Assembly (NCBI GenBank): GCA_002746115.1 | Contig: NVXL01000006.1 | Coordinates: forward strand, 1-64,000 | DNA from: Alteromonadaceae bacterium | Lineage (GTDB): Bacteria > Pseudomonadota > Gammaproteobacteria > Pseudomonadales > Cellvibrionaceae | Length of the DNA: 64,000 nt | Reading direction: 5' to 3' | Shown: piece by piece, positions 1-9,451 of the stretch | How positions within the stretch are numbered: the first letter of the stretch is position 1 | Layout of the letters: each line of letters begins with the position of its first letter | The notes under the pieces: model-generated | Databases searched by the model: none | What the model saw: the letters and a program-made list of their open reading frames with translations, nothing else | Told to the model about the DNA's origin: nothing | Made by a program: the position numbers and the translations under genes

Positions 1-413
1 ATCGATACCAAAGATAGAGGAGAGGAGTCTTAACCTGTTTTCTATCCACGATCGCCGGTGTTCGTAAGATTTTCCTGTGTTCGCGTCAGTCCCGCAGAGG
101 AAGGTTCGGCGTACGCAGCGAGAGACGATGTGGTAGTAGGGTGTATCGCCAATACTGACTTGTTCTTTTCTAGGGCGTGTCATGAGGCTTATCCTTAAGC
201 TGGATGGATGACCAGTATATCTCTGTGAGTCTTTGTGTCAATAGGGGAGTGCCTGTCCCGTCCTTAACTCGGAGACCGCGAATAATGAGCATGCCACTTG
301 GTATACATTGTGATGCCCCCGCCACGCCTAGCTGTAGCATAAAAGCAATGCATAGGCGGTAGTGGTTGGTATACTTACGCCCAACAGACAATGAAAGCAC
401 TTGGCGTTAGCTT
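1..413. other. Left-edge intergenic region, no convincing gene
   Basis: I see no supported gene here. A 76-codon minus-strand reading frame (170-400) has no recognisable domain or ribosome binding site. The stretch holds imperfect inverted repeats: one around 314-356 (GCCACGCCTA against TAGGCGGTAGTGG), and one at 375-410 in which TTACGCCCAA faces TTGGCGTTAG. The second ends three bases before the ATG of the next gene. It faintly resembles the right end of an integron attC site, but no matching left half is visible. Confidence 0.5.
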
Positions 414-1979
414 ATGAAATACCCTATAGGGATACAAACCTTCTCCGAAATCATTGAAGAGGGTTACGTCTATATTGACAAGACGGCGGATATTCATCAG
501 CTGATAAGCCAAGGCAAGTGGTACTTTCTCTCACGGCCTCGGCGTTTCGGTAAGTCACTGCTAATATCCACCTTGGAAGCGATATTTCAAGGGCGCAAAG
601 CGCTGTTCGAAGGGCTAGACATCGCCGATACCGATTATGCCTTTGACGCTCACCCAGTGGTCAAGCTCGAATTTACTAAAGCCGAAATTACCAATGCTGA
701 AAGTCTTCGAAGTTTTATCTCTGAGCAGGCCGTCTCCTTGGCCGCTGTTCATCAAATCACTTTAACAGCGACACGCTACGAGCGACAGTTTGACGAACTG
801 ATCACTTTGCTTCACCAGAAAACCGGGAAGAAGGTTGTATTGTTAATTGACGAATATGATAAACCCATTCTCAATACGCTCGAAACAGGCGAGCTTGCTG
901 AGGTTAAAAATACAACGAACGCTTTCTATGCAGTGGTAAAGGCGCTCGATGAGCACTTAAGGTTTGTTTTTGTCACGGGAGTCTCGAAGTTTTCTAAGGT
1001 AAGTGCTTTCCCTGAGGCAGATAGTTCCGGTATGAACAACCTTAACGACATAAGTATGAATCAGGAGTCAGCAACGCTATGTGGTTATACCCAAGCGGAG
1101 CTAGAGCACTATTTAAGTGCTGGGTTGAGTGACATTGCAGAGGCCGAAAGTCAAAGTATTGATGTCATCAAAGCGAAAACCAAGCAGTGGTATAACGGTT
1201 ATTGCCTTCACCCAAAAGGTGAAACGGTTTATAACCCTCATTCTATACTTTCCTTACTACGCCACCAGGAATTTAATAATTTCTGGTTTCAAAGTGCCAC
1301 GCCAACTTTCCTAATTCACCTGTTAAAACGCGACCAAACGGATTTGTCCGAATTGGAACGTATGGAGGTCGGTGCTGCGGCTTTCTATGCTGTTGAGCCG
1401 GAAGACCTTGATGTTTATGCCGTGCTGCTGCAAACAGGCTACCTGACGATAAAGCATTACGATGCGCCATCGTACTTCCTCGACTTTCCGAATCAGGAAA
1501 TAAAAGACTCGTTTTTTCATTCCCTTGCGGCAAACTACGCAGGTGTGCGCCCCAGTTTAACCAATATATATGCCGCGAAAATGCATAAGGCTTTAAACAA
1601 GGGTGACGTCTCGACATTTGTTGACCAGCTAAGAATATTCTTGGCGAATGTACCTTATGACATTACACTGAAAAACGAGAAATATTATCAGTCACTATTT
1701 TTTGTTATTTGCAAGCTATTGGCTTTTACCGCAGAGGTGGAAGTTAGTACGAACAAGGGGCGAATAGACTGTGTCATTCAAACGGATAATGCGATCTATG
1801 TTATTGAGTTTAAACTGCAAGGCACAAAAGAAGCCGCCTTACAGCAGATCAAGGATAAACAATACGCGCAAAAATACCTTGGCCAAAATAAGCGGGTGGT
1901 GCTATTGGGGGTCGAGTTTGATCATGAGCAGAGTAATATTGGCGAGTGGGTCGAAGAGAGTATTAAAATTAAACCTTAA
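414..1979 (+). CDS. AAA-ATPase-like / PD-(D/E)XK nuclease superfamily protein
   Basis: 521 aa. The N-terminal half is the AAA-ATPase-like domain: a Walker-A-like RPRRFGKS at residues 41-48 and a Walker B LLIDEYDKP around 142-150. The C-terminal ~90 residues carry a PD-(D/E)XK-like core (GRID, then a strand ending VIEFKL near 460). This matches the widespread family pairing an ATPase-like domain with a PD-(D/E)XK domain. The cellular role of the family is unknown; it is often present in variable copy number and may be horizontally acquired. The start is preceded by no good Shine-Dalgarno. The gene stands alone and converges on the next gene across two hairpins. Family assignment is firm; biological role is not. 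Confidence 0.88.
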   Translation: MKYPIGIQTFSEIIEEGYVYIDKTADIHQLISQGKWYFLSRPRRFGKSLLISTLEAIFQGRKALFEGLDIADTDYAFDAHPVVKLEFTKAEITNAESLRSFISEQAVSLAAVHQITLTATRYERQFDELITLLHQKTGKKVVLLIDEYDKPILNTLETGELAEVKNTTNAFYAVVKALDEHLRFVFVTGVSKFSKVSAFPEADSSGMNNLNDISMNQESATLCGYTQAELEHYLSAGLSDIAEAESQSIDVIKAKTKQWYNGYCLHPKGETVYNPHSILSLLRHQEFNNFWFQSATPTFLIHLLKRDQTDLSELERMEVGAAAFYAVEPEDLDVYAVLLQTGYLTIKHYDAPSYFLDFPNQEIKDSFFHSLAANYAGVRPSLTNIYAAKMHKALNKGDVSTFVDQLRIFLANVPYDITLKNEKYYQSLFFVICKLLAFTAEVEVSTNKGRIDCVIQTDNAIYVIEFKLQGTKEAALQQIKDKQYAQKYLGQNKRVVLLGVEFDHEQSNIGEWVEESIKIKP

Positions 1980-2011
1980 TATGAATCAGCTGACAACATT
2001 AAACGTAAGCT

Positions 2012-2058
2012 AGCCCCGAAAGGGGCTGTAGATCAGTAGGCAGGGGTTTTAACCCCTG
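2012..2058. terminator. Two hairpins between convergent genes, probable bidirectional terminator
   Basis: Positions 2012-2027 form AGCCCC-GAAA-GGGGCT, a six-base stem on a GNRA-type loop. Positions 2041-2058 form CAGGGGTT-TT-AACCCCTG, an eight-base stem. They lie between the stop of the plus-strand ATPase/nuclease gene (1979) and the stop of the minus-strand fusion gene (2066). Neither has a long T-tract, so the termination role is inferred from position and stem strength. Confidence 0.55.
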
Positions 2059-2065
2059 TTGGTGT

Positions 2066-5000
2066 TCAAGGCAAGCCATTAACCCACTCCTCCAAAACCC
2101 CCATATAATTCTCATCTTCAAGCAATCGCCCTAACGGCGGCATACGATCATTCGGATCGATACTTTTATCCCTAATATATAAAATAGAATTATCTGGATT
2201 ACTAGGGTCGACAACGAAGGGATCAATAAGACCGTAGTCGGTGAAATAATCACGTTGCCCTGATAATTCGCCATTAATAATTCCCTGAGCTTCTAGCGGG
2301 GTTTCGTAGCGGGCGTCCCAGCGGGCGGCAATGCCCTGTGGGCCGTGGCAGTTTCCGCAATTCATATCCCAGTAAGATCTCAGCCGGTGTTCCAGCGTTT
2401 TACTTTCATCTGCAATATGGGCGTGTGCCGGTAAGATATCGAGATTGCTTAAATCAACCGGCTGAGAAAAAAGCCCCAAGTTCACTAGTGTACTAAGCTG
2501 GTTCGCTTCTACGCCTGTTGGGTAAAGCCAGGTTTTATTTAAAGACGCTGTCTTAGGCCCCAAAATACCTTCTGCTTCAGGGTTGTGGCAGCTGATGCAG
2601 TTGGACGGGCTAGGGTAGTTCCAGGTTTGTGTCCAGCTGCCATTGTCCGACTGTATGGTGATGTCTTCGGTAAAACTGTCGGTAAGTAAATCAGCGTCAC
2701 TGTTATCTGCCCGCCATTTGTATGTCACACCGTAAATACTGCCATCGTCTTGAACGACGATCAGGCGTGTCTCAAGGCGTTGAACTAGGTCGGGTTGTGA
2801 CTCGTCGATGGGGAGTTCGAAATGTTTCACCATGACGGTGCCTGTGGGCCACTGCCACTTGCCTTCTTCTGCCCATACAAGCTGAGAGCCAGAAGGTACG
2901 GCCATCCAGCGATGTTTTTCTGCCCGGTCTGACCATAGGGGGGCGATTAAATCGTAGGGAATCATACTTGTACTGGGGCTCAGGCTTGTCACATCATCGA
3001 AGGCACCTGTTTGGGATAAGAGCCCTGGTACATTGCTAAAATCATCGGCGAGGGTTGCTGGCATATTGAGATAGGCTCTAGCGTTGGGGCGGCATGCGAT
3101 GGCGGCATTGGGGTCTTCTGTGCAGGCTGTTGCAAAAGCAAATTGGAATTGTGCGCTGGCATCGGGGCTGGCTAAGCTTGCGCTAAGTGTCGGTGAAGGA
3201 GAATTTGAAACACCGACATATTGGCAGTTGGCATTGGCGCGCAGAGATTGGGAGCCGTCATTGTTTTGAATAAAATCAAATTGCTGCTCTAAGCCAATCT
3301 CGGTGGCGTTCGCAATGAGTACACTACTGTTACTAGAATTGCCGTCATCACTCGAGGTGACATATAAACCTGTACTCAGGGAGCGAAAGGCGACTGCGCC
3401 ATTACTTGCATCAACGATGGTAAATATCTCTGCATCGCTCAGGGTGTTTGTATTTACAAGGGTCAAGGGGTTGTTGGTTGGAGCAGAAACAAAGCGACCG
3501 TCAAAACCAAAAGAGACATTATCTCCGGGCTCAAAAGGCGGCGCTGGTTGCGGTGGTGGGTTATTGCCCTCTCCGGTGTAGCGGACTTCTGCTAGGGTGC
3601 CGGAAAATGGCGGCGAGCCGCAGCAGTTATCGCCATAGGATAATAAATATAAACGGTTGTTTTGGGGGGAAATCTCAGCATCGATAATACCCACCAATAG
3701 GGATGTATCTAACCAAGCTCTTGGGGTAGGCGAGGCTGCGCTGACATCCAGCTCAAACATCCTGTCGTTGTTAAAATTCCAAGCGAGTAGGCGTCCATTA
3801 AAGTAACTCGGTAATTTGTATTCGTCCGTCACGTCGGCATTCCATCGATAGACATCAGCGACCATCATGGCGCGGTGACCAATATTAAACCAAGCGGGGG
3901 TAGCATCGGGGAGTTGGTTTGCTCCGGTGTTATTGATGGAGTTATTTTCCACCGCTTGTGGATTAAAGGGCGCGGAAGCGTTGTTTGAGTTAAAGTTATA
4001 ATCCGTGTAGGCCTGATTGGCGCCTATAAAATAAGGCCAGCCAAAATTGCCGGGTGCTGTGGTTCGATTAATTTCGTCAAGACCGCTAGGGCCGCGGTTT
4101 GCGCTTGTAACATTGGCATCAGGGCCGATGTCCCCCCAAAAGAGCGTGTCCGTCATTTTATCGATACTGATTCTGAAGGGGTTGCGCAGTCCCATTGAGT
4201 AGATTTCTGCTCGATGCTGGTCGTCAGCAATAAATAAATTTCCGGCAGGAATTGTATAGCTACCTTCTGGCCTTGGTTTTATACGTAATATTTTGCCGCG
4301 TAGATCATTAGTGTTGGCCGATGTTCGCTGCGCATCAAAATTTTGTCGTCCAGTACTTTCGTCAATCGGCGCGTATCCGCTGGATTGGAAGGGGTTGGTA
4401 TTGTCGCCGGTGGCGATATATAAATTGCCAGCAGAGTCAAAGGCGAGATCGCCTGCGACATGGCAGCAACCGGGAGATGCTGGGTAGCGCAGTAGAATAA
4501 ATTCGCTGCTTAAAGCCAATGTGTTGTTGGAATTAACAGAAATACGGGAGACAATTTGTTCCGACGTATTTGCACTGGTGTAATGAAAAAAGGCATGCCG
4601 GCTTTGAGTGAAATCTGGAGCGAGTGCAAAGCCGATTAAACCTTTCTCATCTGAACTATCGACGATTAACTGAGTTTTAGATATGAGTTGCGTGTTTTCC
4701 ATGGCATAAAAATTACCCCTACGACCGATGACGAAAACATCCCCGTCCTGAGATATTTCCATTGCCATCGGCAAGTCAATACCTGTCGCAATTACGCTGG
4801 TCGTAAAATCAGAATCAGGAGGCGGGCTACCAGTCCATTGATTAAGGCTCTTCTGCATTCTTCCCGTCCACAGCAGGGCGCCCTCAATGTGGGCAATAAA
4901 GTCGGGATTACCATAGGTTTCAGCGGTATGCCCGAGCCCGGTATAAAAGGAGCGGCCTTCCCCAACCTCATGGCTCCAAGCGATAGGATGGTCGCCCATC

Positions 5001-5761
5001 GGGTCGCCGCCCGGATCATAGCTGGCCTCATCTAGGGACATGAGTACTGAGACATTGTCTCGGGGGTTCGCTCGGTAGTTATACCACTCATCGGTGTGTG
5101 CCCAGCTTGCGTCAAGATGGGCTGTTGCCGGGTGAGAATGGTCTTCAATATTTATGTTGGCTGATTGGATTTGAGGGTGCGATTGAAAGTAGGCGCCGAC
5201 AAGATCGCCATACCAGGCCCAATCAAATTCAGTATCGGCGGCAGAGTGGATGCCGACGTAACCACCGCCACCATCAATAAAGTTTTCAAACGCGGTTTGT
5301 TGCATGCTGTCGAGTACATTACCTGTGGTGTTTAGCCAAACCACCACGTTATATTGTTCTAGATTTGACTCGGTAAAGCTTGCGCCATTCTCGGTGACAT
5401 CGATCGCCCAGCCGTTGCTCTGAGCCATGTCTTGTAACATGTTAATGCCTGGGGTGATGCTGGAATGACGAAAGCCTTCGGTTCGGGAAAAGACCAATAT
5501 TTTGCCTGATATCGCTGTATTCTGATTGCTGACTAAGGTGTCGACTGAGCTGTTAAGGGAGTCTTGCGAGTCGATCGGACAAACGCCACCTGAAGAGCTG
5601 CTAGTTGTTGAGCTGCTGGAGGAGCTACTGCTAGACGAGCTACTACTGCTTGATGAGTTACCTGAGCCGCTGGGGGGCGTTGACGAAGAGCCGCCACCAC
5701 CGCAGGCGCTAAAAAAAAAGGCTATTATCGCGATTCCCAAAAAAGTTCTGTATGAACGCAT
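2066..5761 (-). CDS. Lipoprotein fusing ThuA-like, glucose/sorbosone-dehydrogenase-like and dihaem cytochrome domains
   Basis: 1231 aa. A lipoprotein signal peptide ends at Cys20 (FFFSAC) and is followed by a poly-Gly/poly-Ser linker (about 21-59), typical of Cellvibrionaceae secreted enzymes. Residues ~86-305 are ThuA-like (trehalose utilisation, class-I amidotransferase fold). Residues ~320-735 form a glucose/sorbosone-dehydrogenase (PQQ-type) beta-propeller. Residues ~748-880 look like a fascin-type beta-trefoil. Residues ~895-1231 match the HNE_0200/SO2930-like family, with two haem motifs, CISCH (1055-1059) and CGNCH (1135-1139). I infer an envelope-anchored sugar or polyol oxidase passing electrons to its own c-type haems, with the trefoil possibly binding glycan. 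Substrate is unknown. No sugar-uptake gene is adjacent. Confidence 0.85.
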   Translation of the reverse strand: MRSYRTFLGIAIIAFFFSACGGGGSSSTPPSGSGNSSSSSSSSSSSSSSSSTTSSSSGGVCPIDSQDSLNSSVDTLVSNQNTAISGKILVFSRTEGFRHSSITPGINMLQDMAQSNGWAIDVTENGASFTESNLEQYNVVVWLNTTGNVLDSMQQTAFENFIDGGGGYVGIHSAADTEFDWAWYGDLVGAYFQSHPQIQSANINIEDHSHPATAHLDASWAHTDEWYNYRANPRDNVSVLMSLDEASYDPGGDPMGDHPIAWSHEVGEGRSFYTGLGHTAETYGNPDFIAHIEGALLWTGRMQKSLNQWTGSPPPDSDFTTSVIATGIDLPMAMEISQDGDVFVIGRRGNFYAMENTQLISKTQLIVDSSDEKGLIGFALAPDFTQSRHAFFHYTSANTSEQIVSRISVNSNNTLALSSEFILLRYPASPGCCHVAGDLAFDSAGNLYIATGDNTNPFQSSGYAPIDESTGRQNFDAQRTSANTNDLRGKILRIKPRPEGSYTIPAGNLFIADDQHRAEIYSMGLRNPFRISIDKMTDTLFWGDIGPDANVTSANRGPSGLDEINRTTAPGNFGWPYFIGANQAYTDYNFNSNNASAPFNPQAVENNSINNTGANQLPDATPAWFNIGHRAMMVADVYRWNADVTDEYKLPSYFNGRLLAWNFNNDRMFELDVSAASPTPRAWLDTSLLVGIIDAEISPQNNRLYLLSYGDNCCGSPPFSGTLAEVRYTGEGNNPPPQPAPPFEPGDNVSFGFDGRFVSAPTNNPLTLVNTNTLSDAEIFTIVDASNGAVAFRSLSTGLYVTSSDDGNSSNSSVLIANATEIGLEQQFDFIQNNDGSQSLRANANCQYVGVSNSPSPTLSASLASPDASAQFQFAFATACTEDPNAAIACRPNARAYLNMPATLADDFSNVPGLLSQTGAFDDVTSLSPSTSMIPYDLIAPLWSDRAEKHRWMAVPSGSQLVWAEEGKWQWPTGTVMVKHFELPIDESQPDLVQRLETRLIVVQDDGSIYGVTYKWRADNSDADLLTDSFTEDITIQSDNGSWTQTWNYPSPSNCISCHNPEAEGILGPKTASLNKTWLYPTGVEANQLSTLVNLGLFSQPVDLSNLDILPAHAHIADESKTLEHRLRSYWDMNCGNCHGPQGIAARWDARYETPLEAQGIINGELSGQRDYFTDYGLIDPFVVDPSNPDNSILYIRDKSIDPNDRMPPLGRLLEDENYMGVLEEWVNGLP

Positions 5762-5905
5762 AACTCACTCCGTGTTGAAGCCCGTGAAATCGTGATTGTA
5801 GGGGCTTATTTTATAGGAAGACAGAAAAAGGTTAGTAACATTGTGCTTGGAATGCAGTATGTATCGTCTAGATGTACTGTGTTAGGAGTGAATTGGGTGA
5901 GTCGC

Positions 5906-6286
5906 TTAAAATTCACCACGTAAAATCTTTTTAATCTCGTACTTTTCCGGTGCGAAGACTTCTTTTAACAGCTCGACTGAGAGCTCTGCCTGGCAAACAC
6001 CGCACATAAAAATATCAAAAGCTGCGTAATTTAATTCCGGCCAGGTGTGTACGCTAATATGCGACTCTGCGAGTAAGGCGACACCGGTGATGCCTTGGCC
6101 TTCTCCAAAGTGATGGAGGTTGACTTGTAGGCAGGTGGCGCCAGCAACTTCGGCGGCTTGCCTGAGGCTTTGTTCTAGTATTTCAGCGTTTTCTAGATTC
6201 CTAGCCCCCCAAAAATCGAGGATGAAATGCGTTCCTATTGGGGGCTTTTGCTTGTTAGGCGGGCTGTTTTGCTTGGTGTCTTTCAA
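5906..6286 (-). CDS. speD: S-adenosylmethionine decarboxylase proenzyme (prokaryotic class 1)
   Basis: 126 aa. It makes decarboxylated SAM, the aminopropyl donor for spermidine synthesis. The proenzyme self-cleaves between Glu and Ser in LLAESHISVHTWPE, with Ser75 becoming the pyruvoyl group. The conserved His80 and Cys95 (DIFMCG) are present. Size matches the short archaeal/Thermotoga-type SpeD. The start codon appears to be TTG, preceded by an AAGGCGGG-like stretch; no ATG lies in frame upstream of the conserved core. speE is not adjacent in this window, so the partner spermidine (or carboxy-pathway) enzyme must lie elsewhere. Confidence 0.93.
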   Translation of the reverse strand: MKDTKQNSPPNKQKPPIGTHFILDFWGARNLENAEILEQSLRQAAEVAGATCLQVNLHHFGEGQGITGVALLAESHISVHTWPELNYAAFDIFMCGVCQAELSVELLKEVFAPEKYEIKKILRGEF

Positions 6287-6382
6287 TGTTTCCCGCCTTT
6301 ATGCGTCCATTTTTAAGCTGTTTCAGTATGATTGAGCTGTTTACTTGTCTGAGTTTCGCGTTGAATATCGTTATTAATGAGC

Positions 6383-7102
6383 TTAATAAACCCCGTTATG
6401 ATAAACGCACTGTACGTCTTCTAGGTCTTCGAGCATATCAATAAAGCGCTCTAAAGTCGCGACGTCGTCTTCGCCTAAGTCGGTGGTGTTTTGTGGGACG
6501 AACTGAATCTCATCAACATCCAGTTCGACATCATCGCCGAGTAGGTTGTGTAAAGCGGATTTGGTTTTGCCATATTCGGTATGTGGAGCGAAGACGGTGA
6601 TTTTGCCATCATCGCTTTCAATGTCGGTGACATCGACGTCGGCTTCCATTAGTGCTTCAAGAATCGCCTCTTCATCGCTGCTGGAAAAAACAAAAATGGC
6701 ACTGTGATCAAACATGTGCATCACGGTGCCTTGGCTACCGATCTTGGCTTTGATTTTGTTAAAGCAGGTACGCACATCACCGTAGGTGCGGTTAGGGTTG
6801 TCGGTTAAGCAATCAACAATGACCATGCAGTTGCCGGGGCCAAAACCTTCGTAGCGCGCGACGGCAAAGTCTTCACCGCCAACACCTTTGGCTTTCTCTA
6901 TGGCTTTTAGAATGACGTGACCCGGGACTTGTTCTTTTTTTGCTCGATCGAGGAGGCCGCGGAGAGTGAGGTTGGCATCGGGGTCGGGGCCGCCTGATTT
7001 GGCGGAGATGTATATCTCACGGCTGAATTTGCTGTAGAGCTTGGCGTTAGCATCCGAGGTTTTGGCCATGGATAGTTTTCGGTTTTGGTAGGCTCTTCCC
7101 AT
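6383..7102 (-). CDS. YebC/PmpR family protein, YeeN type
   Basis: 239 aa and full length for the family. It begins [19 protein letters not shown] and carries the hallmark [23 protein letters not shown] segment near the middle. The N-terminus resembles E. coli YeeN more than YebC, and the gene is not next to ruvABC, where yebC normally lies. The family was long annotated as transcriptional regulators; more recent work links it to relief of ribosome stalling (TACO1/YebC). I assign the family only. The C-terminus is acidic. It stands alone, with a 267-base empty stretch upstream. Confidence 0.9.
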   Translation of the reverse strand: MGRAYQNRKLSMAKTSDANAKLYSKFSREIYISAKSGGPDPDANLTLRGLLDRAKKEQVPGHVILKAIEKAKGVGGEDFAVARYEGFGPGNCMVIVDCLTDNPNRTYGDVRTCFNKIKAKIGSQGTVMHMFDHSAIFVFSSSDEEAILEALMEADVDVTDIESDDGKITVFAPHTEYGKTKSALHNLLGDDVELDVDEIQFVPQNTTDLGEDDVATLERFIDMLEDLEDVQCVYHNGVY

Positions 7103-7369
7103 AATGTGTTCTCAAACTTTTCTGGCGGGTTATTATTGATTGCGGTAAGTAAGATGTCGGCGAACATTTTACCGATTTTTGTGCATAAACTTAAGCTATT
7201 GCGCTCACTCTTATCGATGAGATGCGATATTTTGTTGCAAGCTGTTGGTTTTCTGTACAACTCCCGACGCTGCTATGAGAAATTAAGAGAAATTATGGGG
7301 AATAGTGAAAACTGAAGCCTAGATACGTGTGCTTAGTTAGGTTGTAACGCTGCCTGAATAATTGATGGT

Positions 7370-9451
7370 TTACATGTTGTGTGGACGGTCAATGCCGTAA
7401 CCTTGCGCAAAATCGACGCCGATGATACGTAATTTTTCGAGTATTTCATCGTTTTCAACAAATTTAGCAATGGTTTGTTTGCCTAATATGTGACCAATAT
7501 CGCTAATGGATTTGACAATGGCGTAGTCTACATCGGAATGTACTATTCCTTTGATAAAGGCACCGTCAATTTTGATGAAGTCGATTGGCAGCTCTTTCAA
7601 GTAGGTGTATGAGGACAAGCCACTGCCGAAATCGTCCAGCGCGAAGTAGCAACCATGGTCGCGGAGTTTGGAGATGAAATTTGAAGCGAGGGCTAGATTG
7701 GTAATTGCGGCGGTTTCGGTGATTTCAAAACAGATGTTACTGGGCTTTATTTTATAGGTATCGAAGGCTTCGAATAAAAATTCGATAAAGCTTTCCTCTC
7801 CAACGGTACGTCCCGAGAGGTTAACGGAACAGAGTATGTCGTCGGCAAGTTCGTGACGATTTTGATCTATCCATATGAATAGTGATTTGACCACCCAGCG
7901 GTCGAGGTTGGTGATGAGGTTATAGCGTTCGGCGGCAGGCAAAAATGCTCCCGGAGGGATAAGGCGGTCGTTACCTTGAGTCATGCGGATTAGGACTTCA
8001 AAGTGGTCGAAGTTGAATCTCTCAGTGGCAATAACCGGCACAATACATTGGCGTTGGATAACAAAGGCATTGTTTTCGATAGCGTTATTGATGCGTGAAA
8101 CCCATTGCATATCGCCTTTTCGTTCTTGCAGTGCTACGTCATCGTCGTCGTATATGTGAATGCGGTTGCGGCCACCTTCTTTTGCGGCATAACAGGCGTT
8201 ATCGGCTTGGCTCATTATGTCGCCAATTGACTCGCACTGCTCGTTAATGGATACAATCCCGATGCTGGCGCCGACGGTGAAGTTTTTTGAATCCCAGCTT
8301 AAGCGAAAGCTTTGTATGCAGCTAAGAATATTCTCTGCGGCGCGGACGCCTGATTTAATGGCGCAGTTGCTAAGTAATACACCAAATTCGTCTCCACCGA
8401 GACGCGCGAGGGTGTCGTGGCTGCGAATTGTTTCGCTGATGCGATGCGAAAGTTGCCGTAATAATTCATCCCCGGCGCCGTGGCCGCATGTGTCGTTAAC
8501 CACTTTGAACTGGTCGAGATCCATATACATCATGACGTGTTCTTTTTTGTCCTCTTTTACGCTTGTGAGTAGTAGCTGGAGTTGGTTCTCGAATTCTCGG
8601 CGGTTAATTAAACCGGTGAGTGCATCGTGTGTGGCCTGATGTTCAATTTTACCCGCGAGTGCTCGCTGCTTGGTAACATCTCGAAAAATGACAACCGCGC
8701 CAGTGAACATACCCTCAGCATCACTCAACGGGGAGGCTGAGTAGTCTACGGTAAAGGTGCTGTCGTCACGTTTTGCAAAAATAGCCGTGGCGCAGTGGGG
8801 AGTCTTGGCTTGTGCGCAGCTTGTGTAAATGGTGTGCTCTTCCCAAACAAAGCGTGTGCTGTCTTTGCTACTAAGGAGTACTTTTAAAGACTGTTCAATT
8901 AGTTCGTGCTGTCCCCAACCAAGGAGAGTCTCGGCGGCGGGGTTTACAAAATTTATATTGCCCTTGGTGTTGAGGCTAAAAATACCGTCGGCAACGCTAT
9001 TAAGTAATAATTTGTTGTAACGTGCGATGGTTTCGATCTGATTGTAAAGCCCCTGAAGTTTGTTGCGGGCTCGTTGGAGCTCTATTTGTGTCTTAACGCG
9101 AGCGATTACTTCGCTTTCTTTAATGGGCTTGGTGATATAGTCGATGGCACCGCACTCGAAGGCTTTGGATAGTGCTGAGCTTTCAGTATGGGCGGTGACA
9201 AAAATGATAGGGATATGTTGAGTTAATGGGTTAGTCTTGAGTTGTCGGCAAGTTTCAAATCCGTCAATCCCGGGCATATTAACATCGAGAAGAATTAGAT
9301 CAGGTTGAAAGTGCGGTGCTATTTTTAAGGCTCTGTGGCCATCATAAGAAAAGGATATTTTGTAATTTAACGATGACAAAATATTACGCAGTAAGTCCAC
9401 ATTGGGAGGTGTATCATCGACAATAAGGACTTTTGCACAGTTTTCATTCAT
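7370..9451 (-). CDS. Response regulator with PAS, GGDEF and EAL domains (c-di-GMP turnover)
   Basis: 693 aa, cytoplasmic. A receiver domain (1-~125) carries phospho-acceptor Asp56 (DLILLDVNMP). A PAS domain follows (~145-262), then GGDEF (~275-435) with intact GGDEF at 352-356 and an RxxD product-inhibition site, RSHD, at 343-346. EAL follows (~455-690). The signature is EVL (485-487), keeping the metal-binding Glu, with EITET (576-580), DDFG (606-609) and QGY also present. The usual AEGVE-type motif reads AKFVEN, so phosphodiesterase competence is uncertain. The start overlaps the end of the upstream kinase gene by eight bases, which makes that kinase the likely phosphodonor. Confidence 0.93.
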   Translation of the reverse strand: MNENCAKVLIVDDTPPNVDLLRNILSSLNYKISFSYDGHRALKIAPHFQPDLILLDVNMPGIDGFETCRQLKTNPLTQHIPIIFVTAHTESSALSKAFECGAIDYITKPIKESEVIARVKTQIELQRARNKLQGLYNQIETIARYNKLLLNSVADGIFSLNTKGNINFVNPAAETLLGWGQHELIEQSLKVLLSSKDSTRFVWEEHTIYTSCAQAKTPHCATAIFAKRDDSTFTVDYSASPLSDAEGMFTGAVVIFRDVTKQRALAGKIEHQATHDALTGLINRREFENQLQLLLTSVKEDKKEHVMMYMDLDQFKVVNDTCGHGAGDELLRQLSHRISETIRSHDTLARLGGDEFGVLLSNCAIKSGVRAAENILSCIQSFRLSWDSKNFTVGASIGIVSINEQCESIGDIMSQADNACYAAKEGGRNRIHIYDDDDVALQERKGDMQWVSRINNAIENNAFVIQRQCIVPVIATERFNFDHFEVLIRMTQGNDRLIPPGAFLPAAERYNLITNLDRWVVKSLFIWIDQNRHELADDILCSVNLSGRTVGEESFIEFLFEAFDTYKIKPSNICFEITETAAITNLALASNFISKLRDHGCYFALDDFGSGLSSYTYLKELPIDFIKIDGAFIKGIVHSDVDYAIVKSISDIGHILGKQTIAKFVENDEILEKLRIIGVDFAQGYGIDRPHNM

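Noticed and set aside
5526-5795. Leu/Glu-rich plus-strand reading frame
   Set aside because: It is the complement of the poly-serine linker of the fusion lipoprotein.
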